Shown here piece by piece: positions 51,760 through 59,663 of a stretch of DNA of 64,000 nucleotides (the first letter of the stretch is position 1; each line of letters begins with the position of its first letter). This DNA comes from Pseudomonas sp. H3(2019) (GTDB lineage Bacteria > Pseudomonadota > Gammaproteobacteria > Pseudomonadales > Pseudomonadaceae). The translations under genes were made by a program, and so were the position numbers. The stretch is taken from assembly GCF_007713465.1 (NCBI RefSeq), contig NZ_VMSG01000028.1, positions 1 to 64,000 on the forward strand, given 5' to 3'. Under the pieces are notes generated by a model. The model made no database searches and was not told the origin of the DNA. It saw only the letters and a list, made by a program, of their open reading frames with translations.

Positions 51760-52002
51760 TCAGTCTGCGAATGCTCTGCGCCCGGCTTTCAATTCAGTAC
51801 GCAGCTCACCGATAAAATTGGCGATCTCCCGGACACTGGTCAGAGTCGCCGTCGACACGCCGGTGATCAACAGTTCAACCCGTCCGGATTCTGGTTCGAC
51901 AATTTTGACCCTCAACGACCCGTCGGGATTCACCGTGCAGGTGCATGAGAGTGGATAGAAACCGGATTCCACAATCTGGCAAAGCTGAAGAAGAGGAAAC
52001 AT
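51760..52002 (-). CDS. DUF1652 protein, 80 aa
   Basis: The sequence begins MFPLLQLCQIVESGFYPLSC and contains TCTVNPDGSLRVKIVEPESG and the TGVSTATLTSVREIANFIGE helix, the pattern of DUF1652, a family almost restricted to Pseudomonas with several paralogues per genome. No function is known. The ATG at 52002 follows GGACGGAA. Confidence 0.85.
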   Translation of the reverse strand: MFPLLQLCQIVESGFYPLSCTCTVNPDGSLRVKIVEPESGRVELLITGVSTATLTSVREIANFIGELRTELKAGRRAFAD

Positions 52003-52243
52003 GGCATTCCGTCCGTGGGGATTGTGTGCCGGGGTGTTGCTTGACCTTTACAGGTTAGCTGACCTCGGCAAACGCGAACGAATTAACCTCAAAGTGCTGT
52101 CTGTTTCGCACTTTGTAAAGCCGCGAAGCCCGCAACAGGCTTTTACAAAGCATCTAGACTCCAACGAAGAAGTGCTGGAGATAAATGCAAGAATGCCCCC
52201 TTGATAACGAACCACTCCCCCCAAACCCAGAGTACACAAGACT

Positions 52244-52996
52244 ATGTGTGAATCCTGTGATTCAAACCCCGCGCCAGACGCAGATGGCCGTCGTCGTTTT
52301 CTCCGGCTTGCAGGACTAGGGGCTGGCGCCCTGCTGCTTGGTGGAGTGTTGCCTAACAGCATCGTCCAGGCCGCCGAGAAAAAGGCCCCACCTCCAAAAC
52401 CACAAAACTCGATCAACCCGGACGCGGCCCTTCAACGACTGATCGCGGGCAATAAGCGGTACATCAACGGCACCTCCAAGACACATGACTTCAAGTCAGA
52501 GCGTGAAGCCCTGGTCTCTGGTCAGAACCCGTTCGTGGCAGTTTTGAGTTGTGCTGATTCGCGCATCGCCCCCGAGTACGCGTTTGACACGGCCCGCGGC
52601 GATCTTTTCGCAGTGCGTGTCGCGGGCAACTTCGTCACGGAAGAAGGCTTGGCAAGCCTGGAGTATTCGGTGCTGGCGCTCGGCGCGCCACTGATTCTGG
52701 TATTGGGGCATGAAAGCTGCGGCGCCCTCACTGCCGGCATCAAGGCAGTCAAGGACCATGCGGTCTTCCCCGGCCAGATCCAGAAACTGACAGACGCACT
52801 CAAGCCCACTATTGAGAAAGTACTCAAGGACCCGGGGGATCTACTCGAGAACGCGACCGTGCAAAACGTCAAAGACGCGGTAAACAACCTCAAGAAAGCC
52901 TCACCCGTACTGACTGAAGCGCTGAGCAAGGGCGAGTTGAAAATCGTCGGGGGCATCTATCGCCTGGCCAGCGGCAAAGTAGATCTGATTGCCTGA
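52244..52996 (+). CDS. Tat-exported beta-class carbonic anhydrase
   Basis: A 250-aa carbonic anhydrase interconverting CO2 and bicarbonate. The N terminus has a twin-arginine signal (GRRRFLRLAGLGAGALLLGG, residues 15-34), so it is folded in the cytoplasm and exported. The zinc ligands are C103, H156 and C159 (CADSR and HESCGA), with the D105/R107 dyad in place. An MCESC pair precedes the Tat motif and is unusual at a protein start. The ribosome-binding site is weak. Periplasmic forms of this type are common in fluorescent pseudomonads. Confidence 0.9.
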   Translation: MCESCDSNPAPDADGRRRFLRLAGLGAGALLLGGVLPNSIVQAAEKKAPPPKPQNSINPDAALQRLIAGNKRYINGTSKTHDFKSEREALVSGQNPFVAVLSCADSRIAPEYAFDTARGDLFAVRVAGNFVTEEGLASLEYSVLALGAPLILVLGHESCGALTAGIKAVKDHAVFPGQIQKLTDALKPTIEKVLKDPGDLLENATVQNVKDAVNNLKKASPVLTEALSKGELKIVGGIYRLASGKVDLIA

Positions 52997-53058
52997 TTCG
53001 CAAGATGCATCTCACCCGACGGTGAGATGCATGGCTTGTACTCGCTGGCGAGCGCCAC

Positions 53059-53235
53059 TTAGAGGGGTCTGGCTTTATCGTGCAGTGTTTCCAGCTCGCT
53101 CTCGACCGCGCTTTGAACATCCTTCCACTTTTTCGGATTATCTGGCTGGAGCTCGTCGCGGTCCTGCCGTGCGTCACCCGAACGGCTTGGCTCAGCTGGT
53201 TTTCTAGTACCTGGTGCTTGCGGATCGGTCTTCAT
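53059..53235 (-). CDS. Small charged protein, 58 aa
   Basis: A short frame starting MKTDPQAPGTRKPAEPSRSG and containing DNPKKWKDVQSAVESELETL. AGAGGTGAG lies directly upstream of the ATG at 53235. The protein is hydrophilic, with a disordered Pro-rich N half and an acidic/basic helical C half, and no Cys. It resembles small stress-related soluble proteins of pseudomonads but has no assigned function. The frame and ribosome-binding site make it a likely real gene. Confidence 0.6.
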   Translation of the reverse strand: MKTDPQAPGTRKPAEPSRSGDARQDRDELQPDNPKKWKDVQSAVESELETLHDKARPL

Positions 53236-53336
53236 GGCTCACCTCTCGTACGCCCTGCGGTCGATACGTATTAGAAGTTTAGAAACGACCCATGTTCAAA
53301 ACCAGTACCAGCCAGCGGCAAATTTCAGGCAAAAAA

Positions 53337-53368
53337 AAGCCCAAGCAGCTGATGGACGCTTGGGGCTT
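53337..53368. terminator. Terminator downstream of the 142-aa lipoprotein gene
   Basis: The stem AAGCCCAAGC / GCTTGGGGCTT (one bulged base) has T8 on the minus-strand side and TTAAAAA on the plus side. It mainly serves the minus-strand gene 53535-53963. The remaining gap 53236-53534 is AT-rich and shows nothing else. Confidence 0.75.
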
Positions 53369-53534
53369 AAAAATGCGTAAACCGTGGTAGGTGAACACGG
53401 TCGTGATAATAGCTCACCACACTAGATGTAACAAGATATTTACATCTTTTTTTCACACAAAAAATCACCTAAGTCCTTAAATAACCACACTTTTTTAAAG
53501 GTAGAAGCTCGGTGCGATGAAGCATGCCGCTACT

Positions 53535-53963
53535 TCAATGAGAGCTTGGCGCTATTGAAATGCCCTCGCTCACATCACCGTAAATTCGAAAATGCCTTAC
53601 CTCTCCGGCATCCATGGTCGTTACGACCTCGCGCAAGGAAATACCTATCGAGCACAAGCCGTTACCCTTCAGGTCTTCTCCTGCGCCTACAAAAACTTCC
53701 CCGGGCTTAGTGAAAAATCGTGCTCCTTCACCAGGTCCCACTCGCGCAACAAAATCACCGTTCACGTAAACACCGATGTAGCAGGCCGAACCCAGTAAAC
53801 CGCCATCACGCGTCACAAAAATCGTTCCGCTGTCTCCCTCGATGGGTTGCTGAAATGCAAAAACCCGATCACCTGGAACCTGAGAGGCCTTTTCTGCTGG
53901 AACTGGAGATGTCATGCACCCTGAAATGAATAAAAAGGCCGCAACTCCTATCAAAATCCGCAT
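53535..53963 (-). CDS. Lipoprotein, 142 aa
   Basis: The signal peptide MRILIGVAAFLFISGC carries a lipobox (ISGC, acylated Cys16), followed by Met, so it is probably outer-membrane directed. The mature part is beta-rich (GTIFVTRDGGLLGSACYIGV, then VFVGAGEDLKGNGLC). The layout, with Arg-Asp-containing strands and a GxG-rich second half, resembles DUF2846-like lipoproteins. The start ATG 53963 is set by the signal peptide. Function unknown. Confidence 0.72.
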   Translation of the reverse strand: MRILIGVAAFLFISGCMTSPVPAEKASQVPGDRVFAFQQPIEGDSGTIFVTRDGGLLGSACYIGVYVNGDFVARVGPGEGARFFTKPGEVFVGAGEDLKGNGLCSIGISLREVVTTMDAGEVRHFRIYGDVSEGISIAPSSH

Positions 53964-54125
53964 GTTGAGCCCTCGTAAATCTATGCCAAGGCTTTATCAC
54001 CAGCGAGTGAACAGGATAGGTCCCGGGATCGGGATCCCATGGCTGAATGCATGACAAAGAGTATAGATGCCTGGGATGAGGACCTGATCGACTGCCGTGG
54101 CTGGCCAGGGTTATTTCTACACCGT

Positions 54126-56753
54126 TTATCGCCCGCTCGGGCCGCTCAGCATCCATTGCATGAACGACCCGGAAGACAATGGGACAGAGAAGAAATATCC
54201 CTGCCCGACCTCATAACCTTGCGCTCTGAGAATGTCACGCTGGGCAGCGTGCTCAATGCCTTCAGCGACAACATGCAAGGAAAGCCCCTTACCAATACCG
54301 ATGACAGACTCGCTTAATGCGCGGCAGGAAGCATCGTGCTCCAGGTCATCCACAAAACTCTTGTCCAGTTTCAGCTCACTGATCGGCAACCGCCGCAAGT
54401 ACCCCAGGCTGGAATAACCCGTGCCAAAGTCATCGATCGCCAGACGCACACCCAAAGCATGCAGATCCTGGATGGTTTGCTCTGAACCAGGGCTGTTGCA
54501 AAGCAAAACGCCTTCCGTCACCTCCACGCACAAATCGGCGGGCTGTAATTCACACCGGTGCAGTTGCTCGGCGATCAGCCCCACCAGATTCAGATTGTGA
54601 AAGTTGATCGGTGACAGATTGATCGACATCGACGGGACCGCGAATCCTTGCCGACGCCACTGCGCCAATTGCCCGCAGGCCTCTTGCAACACCCATTGGC
54701 TCAGCTCATTGATTAACCCGCACTCCTCGGCCAAGGGTATGAATCGCGTTGGCGAGATGCTGCCCAGTGTTGGGTGTTCCCAACGTGCCAGCGCCTCTAC
54801 ACCGACAAGACGCCCGCTCCTCAAATCGACTTGCGGCTGATAAACCAGTTGAAGACCATTCTCAGCCAGGGTCACACGCAACGCCGTCTCAAGTATCAAA
54901 CGTCCCTGAGCGATCTTGTTCATCTCTTCGAGAAAAAAGCTGAAGCTGCCACGTTCGGTACGCTTGGCCTGGTACATCGCAATATCGGCGCAATGCAGCA
55001 GGTTTTCCATATCCTGCCCGTCATCTGGAAACATGCTTATACCGATACTGGCCGACAGGACCACGGAGGTGCCGGCTATATTGGCCGCAATACTCAGGGT
55101 CATCTTCAGCCGCTCGAGAAAGGTCGTGACCTGCGTGGCATTCATCCTTGGGAGCACCAGAACGAACTCATCGCCGGATAACCGCCCGACAACGTCCGAC
55201 TCCCGGAGCACGCTGCGTAGCCGTTGCGCCATGACTTGCAGCAACTCGTCACCCGATGCATGCCCCAGCGCATCATTGACCTGCTTGAAGCGGTCCAGGT
55301 CGACAAACAGTACCGCCAGTTCAGCCTGCTCCTGAGCAACTTCGGCAATGGCCCGGTCCGCTTGTGCAAGCAAAAAACTGCGATTGGGCAAGCCGGTCAA
55401 CGCATCATAAAACGCCATTCTTCGAATCGACTCACGCGCCTCTTCCCGCTCGAGCGCCAACATGCACAGGTGCGTTCCGGCCGTCACCAGGTGAGCATGC
55501 AAGGTATCGGGACCACGACATTCCCTGAAATAGAGTGCAAAAGTGGCAGCGATCCGTCCAGCACCGTTGCGCACAGGAATAGACCAGCACGCTCGCATAC
55601 CTGACTTCTCGGCCAGAGACTTGTAATCCGCCCAGAGCGGATCGTGGATGATATCCGTCACCAGAACCGGTTCGCCCCTGTAGGCCGCAGTCCCGCAAGA
55701 CCCGGCAACAGGACCTATCGGTAACCCCTCGATCGCTCTCGAGTAATCGGTTGGTAAGCCAGGACTGGCCAGCGGGTGCAGAAATCCCTCCGGGTCCACG
55801 CTCAGGATCGAAACGATGACTTCAGGCGCGATGCGTTCGATCTCCTCACACATCAGGGTCAATACGCTTTCCAAAGACTGCTCTTTCAAAAGCGCCCCTA
55901 TCACCTTCTCCTGTAGCACCTCGTGCAGCTTTGACCGGGTGATGTCAGTCAGCACAATGACGATGTTGTCGACCTTCCCTCGAGCATCGAACACCGGGGT
56001 CGACGAAATATGCACCCACAACCGTTGACCATTACGCTTGCTGATCAGTGCACTGGCCTCACTGGGCTCACCACGCAGGACTCTTTCGAGCACCGCTTGC
56101 GCACGCGATTCGGCCTGAATATCGGAGAAAAAGAACATCAAAGGCGACCGCCCGATGACCTCCTCACGGGAATACCCGAGCAATCGAATAAGCCCGTCAT
56201 TGACATAGATGAGACGCGCATCAGCGTCGACGATACAGGTGGCAGAACTGGTGATGTTGACCGACATCGACAGCAACCGGTGTTCGATATCTTTCAGGCG
56301 CGTCTGTGTCACATCCTTGAGAAAGGCCGCATAAAGGACTCGGCCCTGCAAGGTAATTTTCGAGATCGACATCGCGCCCCAGCGCTCCTCGCCGTCCTTG
56401 CGCACGATATGGACATCCCGGCTGACACCCACGATCTTGTTGCCTCCGGTCTCCCGGTTCGCGCCGACATAACCGTCATGGTGGGGACGTATGGCGTCAG
56501 GAACCAACGTATTGACGTTGCTCCCCAGTATTTCTTCACGAGGACACCCCCAAAACCGTTCAGCAGCGGCATTGAAAAACACCACGTTATTCTGGTCATC
56601 AATGACCACCACGGCATCGACAGCCTGCTCCAGTGTTTGCACGAAAAAGTCTTCTGCCTCTTTGCCGCTCGCCAGTCTGACTCTCGTGTCCATAATCGCC
56701 ACTTTTCCAATGCCACCACGACCCACCCTCCCTGGCTGCGTGTGGGGCGTCAT
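54126..56753 (-). CDS. PAS-PAS-GAF-GGDEF-EAL cyclic-di-GMP protein with haem-PAS signature (DosP-like)
   Basis: An 875-aa soluble protein. PAS1 is at about residues 35-155, PAS2 at 160-285, GAF at 300-440, GGDEF at 450-605 and EAL at 615-865. PAS1 aligns without gaps to E. coli DosP and FixL around the haem: H92 (RPHHDGY) matches the proximal H77/H200, R112 matches the oxygen-binding R97/R220, and V110 sits at the distal M95/I218 position. The GGDEF motif is SGDEF, so cyclase activity may be weak or lost. The EAL motifs (EALARW, TEG, DDFGTGYSS, KLDKSF, VAEG) are intact. A phosphodiesterase sensing O2 or another gas is the best inference. Confidence 0.88.
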   Translation of the reverse strand: MTPHTQPGRVGRGGIGKVAIMDTRVRLASGKEAEDFFVQTLEQAVDAVVVIDDQNNVVFFNAAAERFWGCPREEILGSNVNTLVPDAIRPHHDGYVGANRETGGNKIVGVSRDVHIVRKDGEERWGAMSISKITLQGRVLYAAFLKDVTQTRLKDIEHRLLSMSVNITSSATCIVDADARLIYVNDGLIRLLGYSREEVIGRSPLMFFFSDIQAESRAQAVLERVLRGEPSEASALISKRNGQRLWVHISSTPVFDARGKVDNIVIVLTDITRSKLHEVLQEKVIGALLKEQSLESVLTLMCEEIERIAPEVIVSILSVDPEGFLHPLASPGLPTDYSRAIEGLPIGPVAGSCGTAAYRGEPVLVTDIIHDPLWADYKSLAEKSGMRACWSIPVRNGAGRIAATFALYFRECRGPDTLHAHLVTAGTHLCMLALEREEARESIRRMAFYDALTGLPNRSFLLAQADRAIAEVAQEQAELAVLFVDLDRFKQVNDALGHASGDELLQVMAQRLRSVLRESDVVGRLSGDEFVLVLPRMNATQVTTFLERLKMTLSIAANIAGTSVVLSASIGISMFPDDGQDMENLLHCADIAMYQAKRTERGSFSFFLEEMNKIAQGRLILETALRVTLAENGLQLVYQPQVDLRSGRLVGVEALARWEHPTLGSISPTRFIPLAEECGLINELSQWVLQEACGQLAQWRRQGFAVPSMSINLSPINFHNLNLVGLIAEQLHRCELQPADLCVEVTEGVLLCNSPGSEQTIQDLHALGVRLAIDDFGTGYSSLGYLRRLPISELKLDKSFVDDLEHDASCRALSESVIGIGKGLSLHVVAEGIEHAAQRDILRAQGYEVGQGYFFSVPLSSGSFMQWMLSGPSGR

Positions 56754-56941
56754 AAGAACCTTCAGACCAGGAAGGGGCCTATCAACGGAGCAACGCGCAC
56801 TACTGTTTCTATATCGAAAGACGGGATTTATTCACTCTGGTCGTACCCTTACTTCACTGCGCCCTTGGCTTGAAATCACAGGATAGCCTCGAAGTGACTG
56901 ACCGGTCGATCCAATCCGCCAGTACGACGCCCGGAAACGAA

Positions 56942-56966
56942 AAAGCCCAGCATCACACTGGGCTTT
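56942..56966 (-). terminator. Terminator of the DUF5329 gene
   Basis: The minus-strand stem AAAGCCCAG / CTGGGCTTT is followed by TTCGTTTCC. It ends the gene at 56984-57382. Confidence 0.85.
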
Positions 56967-56983
56967 CTCGACTTCAGATCGAC

Positions 56984-57382
56984 TCAATGAAACTGACGCT
57001 GCCGCTGTAGCTCGGTCTTCAGCCAGAGACTTGCAGGTTGTACGCCTGCTGGACATCGCACTTCATAGAGGCTGCCACTCATGCTGCTTTTAGTGGCCGC
57101 CAGATCGATGAAGTCTTCTGTACTGCTGATCATGTTCTTGCCTTCGAGATAATTCAGCTTTTTCTCCAGATGCGCCCGAGCCTGGGAGCCCGAATATTCG
57201 CTTCCGTTACGCACGAACCGACACTCACTGTGCTCGATAAAATCCAGCAAGCTTTTTATTTCTTGAGCGGCTTGAGGTGAGGTTTGAGCCTGCACATTGG
57301 TCATCATTACGATCAGACCAATACCCGCCGCCATCAGCCATTGGCTGACACATCGAGCCATCCTTGCTGTCAGAATCTGCAT
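56984..57382 (-). CDS. DUF5329 exported protein, 132 aa
   Basis: A signal peptide of about 32 residues (WLMAAGIGLIVMMTNVQAQ) is followed by a short helical domain with the DUF5329 pattern: LLDFIEHSECRFVRNGSEYS then ARAHLEKKLNYLEGKNMIS. Two Cys in the mature part may pair. It is periplasmic, with no function known to me. The ATG at 57382 is the first of three; MAR at residue 8 is an alternative. Confidence 0.75.
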   Translation of the reverse strand: MQILTARMARCVSQWLMAAGIGLIVMMTNVQAQTSPQAAQEIKSLLDFIEHSECRFVRNGSEYSGSQARAHLEKKLNYLEGKNMISSTEDFIDLAATKSSMSGSLYEVRCPAGVQPASLWLKTELQRQRQFH

Positions 57383-57414
57383 GACCTTTCCTCGTCCGAA
57401 CCAGACCTCAAGCG

Positions 57415-57639
57415 TCAGTCTTCTCTGTTGTCATGATCACGATTGCGGTAACGACCTTCGCCCTGATCATTGTCACGACGTTCGTATCCACGGTCATCGT
57501 GGCGATCATAACTACGGTGATACTCACGACCTCGCTCATGATCTCGACCGTACCCGCCTCCGTCTTCCCAGTAAGGCCAGCAGCCTCCCAGCAGGAGAGA
57601 GCTTGAAATGGCCACGATCATTATCGCTGTGCGCTTCAT
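57415..57639 (-). CDS. Small Arg/Asp/His-rich lipoprotein, 74 aa (paralogue A)
   Basis: Signal MKRTAIMIVAISSSLLLGGC with a lipobox (LGGC, Cys20), then WPYWEDGGGYGRDHERGREY and a repetitive tail of R, D, H, Y and N. The start and the CWPYW motif are shared with the smaller paralogue at 58866-59018. The residue after Cys is Trp, so outer-membrane sorting is likely. The charged, low-complexity tail suggests metal or surface interaction, but nothing supports a specific role. Gap 57640-57795 contains only its promoter region. Confidence 0.72.
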   Translation of the reverse strand: MKRTAIMIVAISSSLLLGGCWPYWEDGGGYGRDHERGREYHRSYDRHDDRGYERRDNDQGEGRYRNRDHDNRED

Positions 57640-57795
57640 ATGAACATCCTAAAAGCAAAGGTCAGTGCTACGGAGAAGGAATGTCGCTATCCGCAAGTTT
57701 AGTCTGGAGAGCGTTCAACCATAGGTACGACCATCAAGCGGATCAATGATTCATTAGTGAGAGACGACACACCCGAAAAACAGCTCCGGTGGTCA

Positions 57796-58038
57796 TCAAG
57801 CCTGACTGGCTTCAGGGGCGTTACCGGTGCGTCTCGCGATTTCGATCCCCCAGTCCAGCGCGTCTTCCATGTCCAGCAGATGCGGTTTCGGGTCGTGATC
57901 CTCAAAGAGGACCGTGCCGTCAGGCTGGTAAACACCGATGAACATCTGCAACGAGCCGTCCCTCAGAATCCTGGCCTTGACTTCGATCTTGCGTCCGTTC
58001 GAAAGCGTTTCCGTGTGGATCATATGGCGCTCAGTCAT
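57796..58038 (-). CDS. Small unknown protein, 80 aa
   Basis: The sequence begins MTERHMIHTETLSNGRKIEV and continues as a beta-rich domain (KARILRDGSLQMFIGVYQPD) followed by a C-terminal helix (MEDALDWGIEIARRTGN). The ATG at 58038 has GAGGA upstream. It is a soluble cytosolic protein; I recognise no family. A 129-codon upstream extension in the same frame runs through noncoding DNA and is spurious. Confidence 0.65.
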   Translation of the reverse strand: MTERHMIHTETLSNGRKIEVKARILRDGSLQMFIGVYQPDGTVLFEDHDPKPHLLDMEDALDWGIEIARRTGNAPEASQA

Positions 58039-58309
58039 TGCTACATTCCTCTGGTGGTTGATAGTCGAGTACCCCGCACTAAAGAGCCCGCCGCGTGCGG
58101 TTTTTTTGTTGCTTCGTGTCAGCTCTCGACGGCGTGCTGTTACCGCAGGTCGAACTTTGGCTTTGCCGCGTCCTCTACAGTTGTAGCGCTCCATCTTGAA
58201 TGAAGTGACGAGAGCCGCTTGGCGACAGGAAGCAACAACGCACGTTTCAAAATGCTCAATAGTCAAAATAGCAGTCTGAACACAAAAACTACTTATTGAG
58301 GTCCACAGC

Positions 58310-58747
58310 ATGCGAATCAAACTGCTTACCCTTGCTCTTGGTGCTCTGATCACACAAGGAGCAATGGCCGCTGGAGATGGCACCGCAGCCGTTGGCGGAG
58401 GCCTAGGCGGCGCACTGGGCAACATAGTCGGTCAGCAAATGGGCGGAAGCACCGGTGCAGCGATCGGTGCCGGTGTAGGGGGAGCTGCAGGCAGCGCTGT
58501 TGCTGCGCCGAGGGGCAACAAAACCAACGCAGCGATCGGCGGTGGGCTCGGGTCGGCTGGTGGTTCGGTCATTGGCCATCAGTTGGGTGGCTCAACCGGC
58601 TCAACCATTGGCGCAGGTCTTGGCGGTGCCGCAGGTGGTGCAGTAGGTAATAACCTGTCTGGCGATAATCGTAATCACGACTCAGAGGGCAGAGGCCACA
58701 ACGGTAAACACAACCATAAATACAAAAATAAGTATAAACACGATTAA
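58310..58747 (+). CDS. Glycine-zipper exported protein, 145 aa
   Basis: A signal peptide (about residues 1-20, ending AMA) is followed by three long GxxxG-type repeats (GGGLGGALGNIVGQQMGG, GAGVGGAAGSAVAAPRG, GLGGAAGGAVGNN) and a hydrophilic tail of N, H and K (KHNHKYKNKYKHD). Glycine zippers of this kind form membrane-associated helical hairpins in the outer membrane or periplasm. The protein resembles the small glycine-zipper domain proteins of pseudomonads. It sits between two paralogous small lipoproteins on the other strand. A GAGG lies upstream of the ATG. Confidence 0.78.
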   Translation: MRIKLLTLALGALITQGAMAAGDGTAAVGGGLGGALGNIVGQQMGGSTGAAIGAGVGGAAGSAVAAPRGNKTNAAIGGGLGSAGGSVIGHQLGGSTGSTIGAGLGGAAGGAVGNNLSGDNRNHDSEGRGHNGKHNHKYKNKYKHD

Positions 58748-58781
58748 TGGGCTGAGTTGACGTGCACGTTCAAGCCCGATC

Positions 58782-58838
58782 TCGTGTCGGACCGCTCCCT
58801 CCTGCCGGCAGTCAATTGAACTGCCGGGCTCGACACGA
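58782..58838. repeat. Nested inverted repeat
   Basis: Outer arms TCGTGTCG (58782) / CGACACGA (58831) enclose a perfect inner hairpin CCGGCAGT (58805) / ACTGCCGG (58820) with a 7-base loop. It lies between convergent genes (glycine-zipper and small lipoprotein). There is no T-run, so it is a transcript-end hairpin or a mobile palindrome rather than a standard terminator. Confidence 0.6.
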
Positions 58839-58865
58839 ATCTATCCTGGCTCCGCCACATCGATC

Positions 58866-59018
58866 TCATGCACGGCGATACTCTTGTGCCTGATGATTGT
58901 CACCGTAGTAACGCCCATGTTCATGTCCGCGTCCATCATGGTCATGCCAATACGGCCAGCAACCGCCAAGTAACAACGCTGCCGACACCACAAAAATCAA
59001 AGCAGTTGTACGTTTCAT
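58866..59018 (-). CDS. Small lipoprotein, 50 aa (paralogue B)
   Basis: A short frame starting MKRTTALIFVVSAALLLGGC with a lipobox (LGGC, Cys20) and then WPYWHDHDGRGHEHGRYYGD, a His/Asp/Gly-rich tail. The signal peptide, the CWPYW start of the mature part and the charged tail match the 74-aa lipoprotein at 57415-57639. CGGAG lies 8 nt upstream of the ATG at 59018. The high His/Asp content suggests metal binding, but this is not tested. Confidence 0.72.
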   Translation of the reverse strand: MKRTTALIFVVSAALLLGGCWPYWHDHDGRGHEHGRYYGDNHQAQEYRRA

Positions 59019-59288
59019 TTGATCATCTCCGGGCAGGCCCGTGCCTGACGTTATAGTCGTTTGATGTCCTCACATTGAGGAGGTTCAAAACGCCCGGCTG
59101 CTAAATGCTCAACCCCAAAACAAACTTCCGTGGCCTGTCATTTCCTTATTACTTTTCCGGTGTTTGCCCCTGGACACTATCGCGAATAGCTAGTGAATCC
59201 CCCGCTATTATCAGGATAAAACGTGTCAGGGTCCGATTGCTAACCCTCGTATTCGATGATCAAGCAAGCTCCACTGAATCGAAACCTA

Positions 59289-59411
59289 TCAATCATCCGC
59301 CTTGAAGTCCCCGAACTCGTGGGGCAGCTCCATCCTGGCATCAAGAGATGCGATCTGCCGTGCTACAGCCGCATCCCATTCCGCGCCTATAGCCCTGTTC
59401 TCACGCTTCAT
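59289..59411 (-). CDS. Possible 40-aa frame or gene remnant
   Basis: On the minus strand a frame beginning MKRENRAIGAEWDAAVARQI, then DARMELPHEFGDFKADD, ends at 59289. Coding-like text continues upstream of the ATG (SPARRGRQTHHK) until a stop near 59460. No ribosome-binding site precedes the ATG. It looks like the C-terminal end of a small basic DNA-binding-like protein. It is either a relic or a short gene. Confidence 0.3.
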   Translation of the reverse strand: MKRENRAIGAEWDAAVARQIASLDARMELPHEFGDFKADD

Positions 59412-59490
59412 CTTGTGATGTGTCTGTCGGCCCCGGCGAGCCGGCGAGAAGGTTTTTGGGTGAGAGGGTCAAGCGGCCGAAAAGAAGAGG

Positions 59491-59663
59491 GATCAATGAG
59501 CCCAATGCACTAGTGCGCGAGCAGTTGGCCAAAGTCGCAGCTACTTTTCCCTGTATCGGCAATCAGACTCATTGATCGTTGCCCAACTCAATGTTGGGCG
59601 ATTTCCATTTAGCCAAATGGAGATGCATGGGCACGCAGACAGCGTGCCATGCACTATTTTTTT
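59491..59663 (+). ncRNA. Candidate structured small RNA with terminator
   Basis: In the 915-bp gene-free gap (59019-59933) several hairpins line up on the plus strand: a long-range 10-bp pair GATCAATGAG (59491) / CTCATTGATC (59568), a palindrome GCACTAGTGC, then GCCCAAC-TCAAT-GTTGGGC (59581), CCATTT-AGCC-AAATGG (59605), and a terminator stem TGCATGGGCACGC / GCGTGCCATGCA (59624-59653) followed by a run of seven T. No open frame fits. The 5' end and promoter are not seen. The remaining parts of the gap (59019-59288, 59664-59933) show nothing recognisable besides presumed promoter DNA for the next gene. Confidence 0.4.
59624..59663 (+). terminator. Strong terminator without an upstream gene
   Basis: The 12-bp stem (one bulged G) and seven T form a classic rho-independent terminator on the plus strand, although the nearest plus-strand gene upstream ends at 58747. 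This is the main reason to suspect an RNA gene here. Confidence 0.8.

Noticed and set aside
58078..58105. Hairpin CCGCAC...GTGCGG followed by T7 on the plus strand
   Set aside because: It looks like a terminator, but no plus-strand gene precedes it and the loop is long. It lies in the promoter region of a minus-strand gene, so I did not annotate it.
59105..59513. Two overlapping short plus-strand frames (59105-59305, 59256-59513)
   Set aside because: No ribosome-binding sites, no recognisable features, Pro/Arg/Ser-rich random-like sequence. The minus strand carries a better coding-like stretch.
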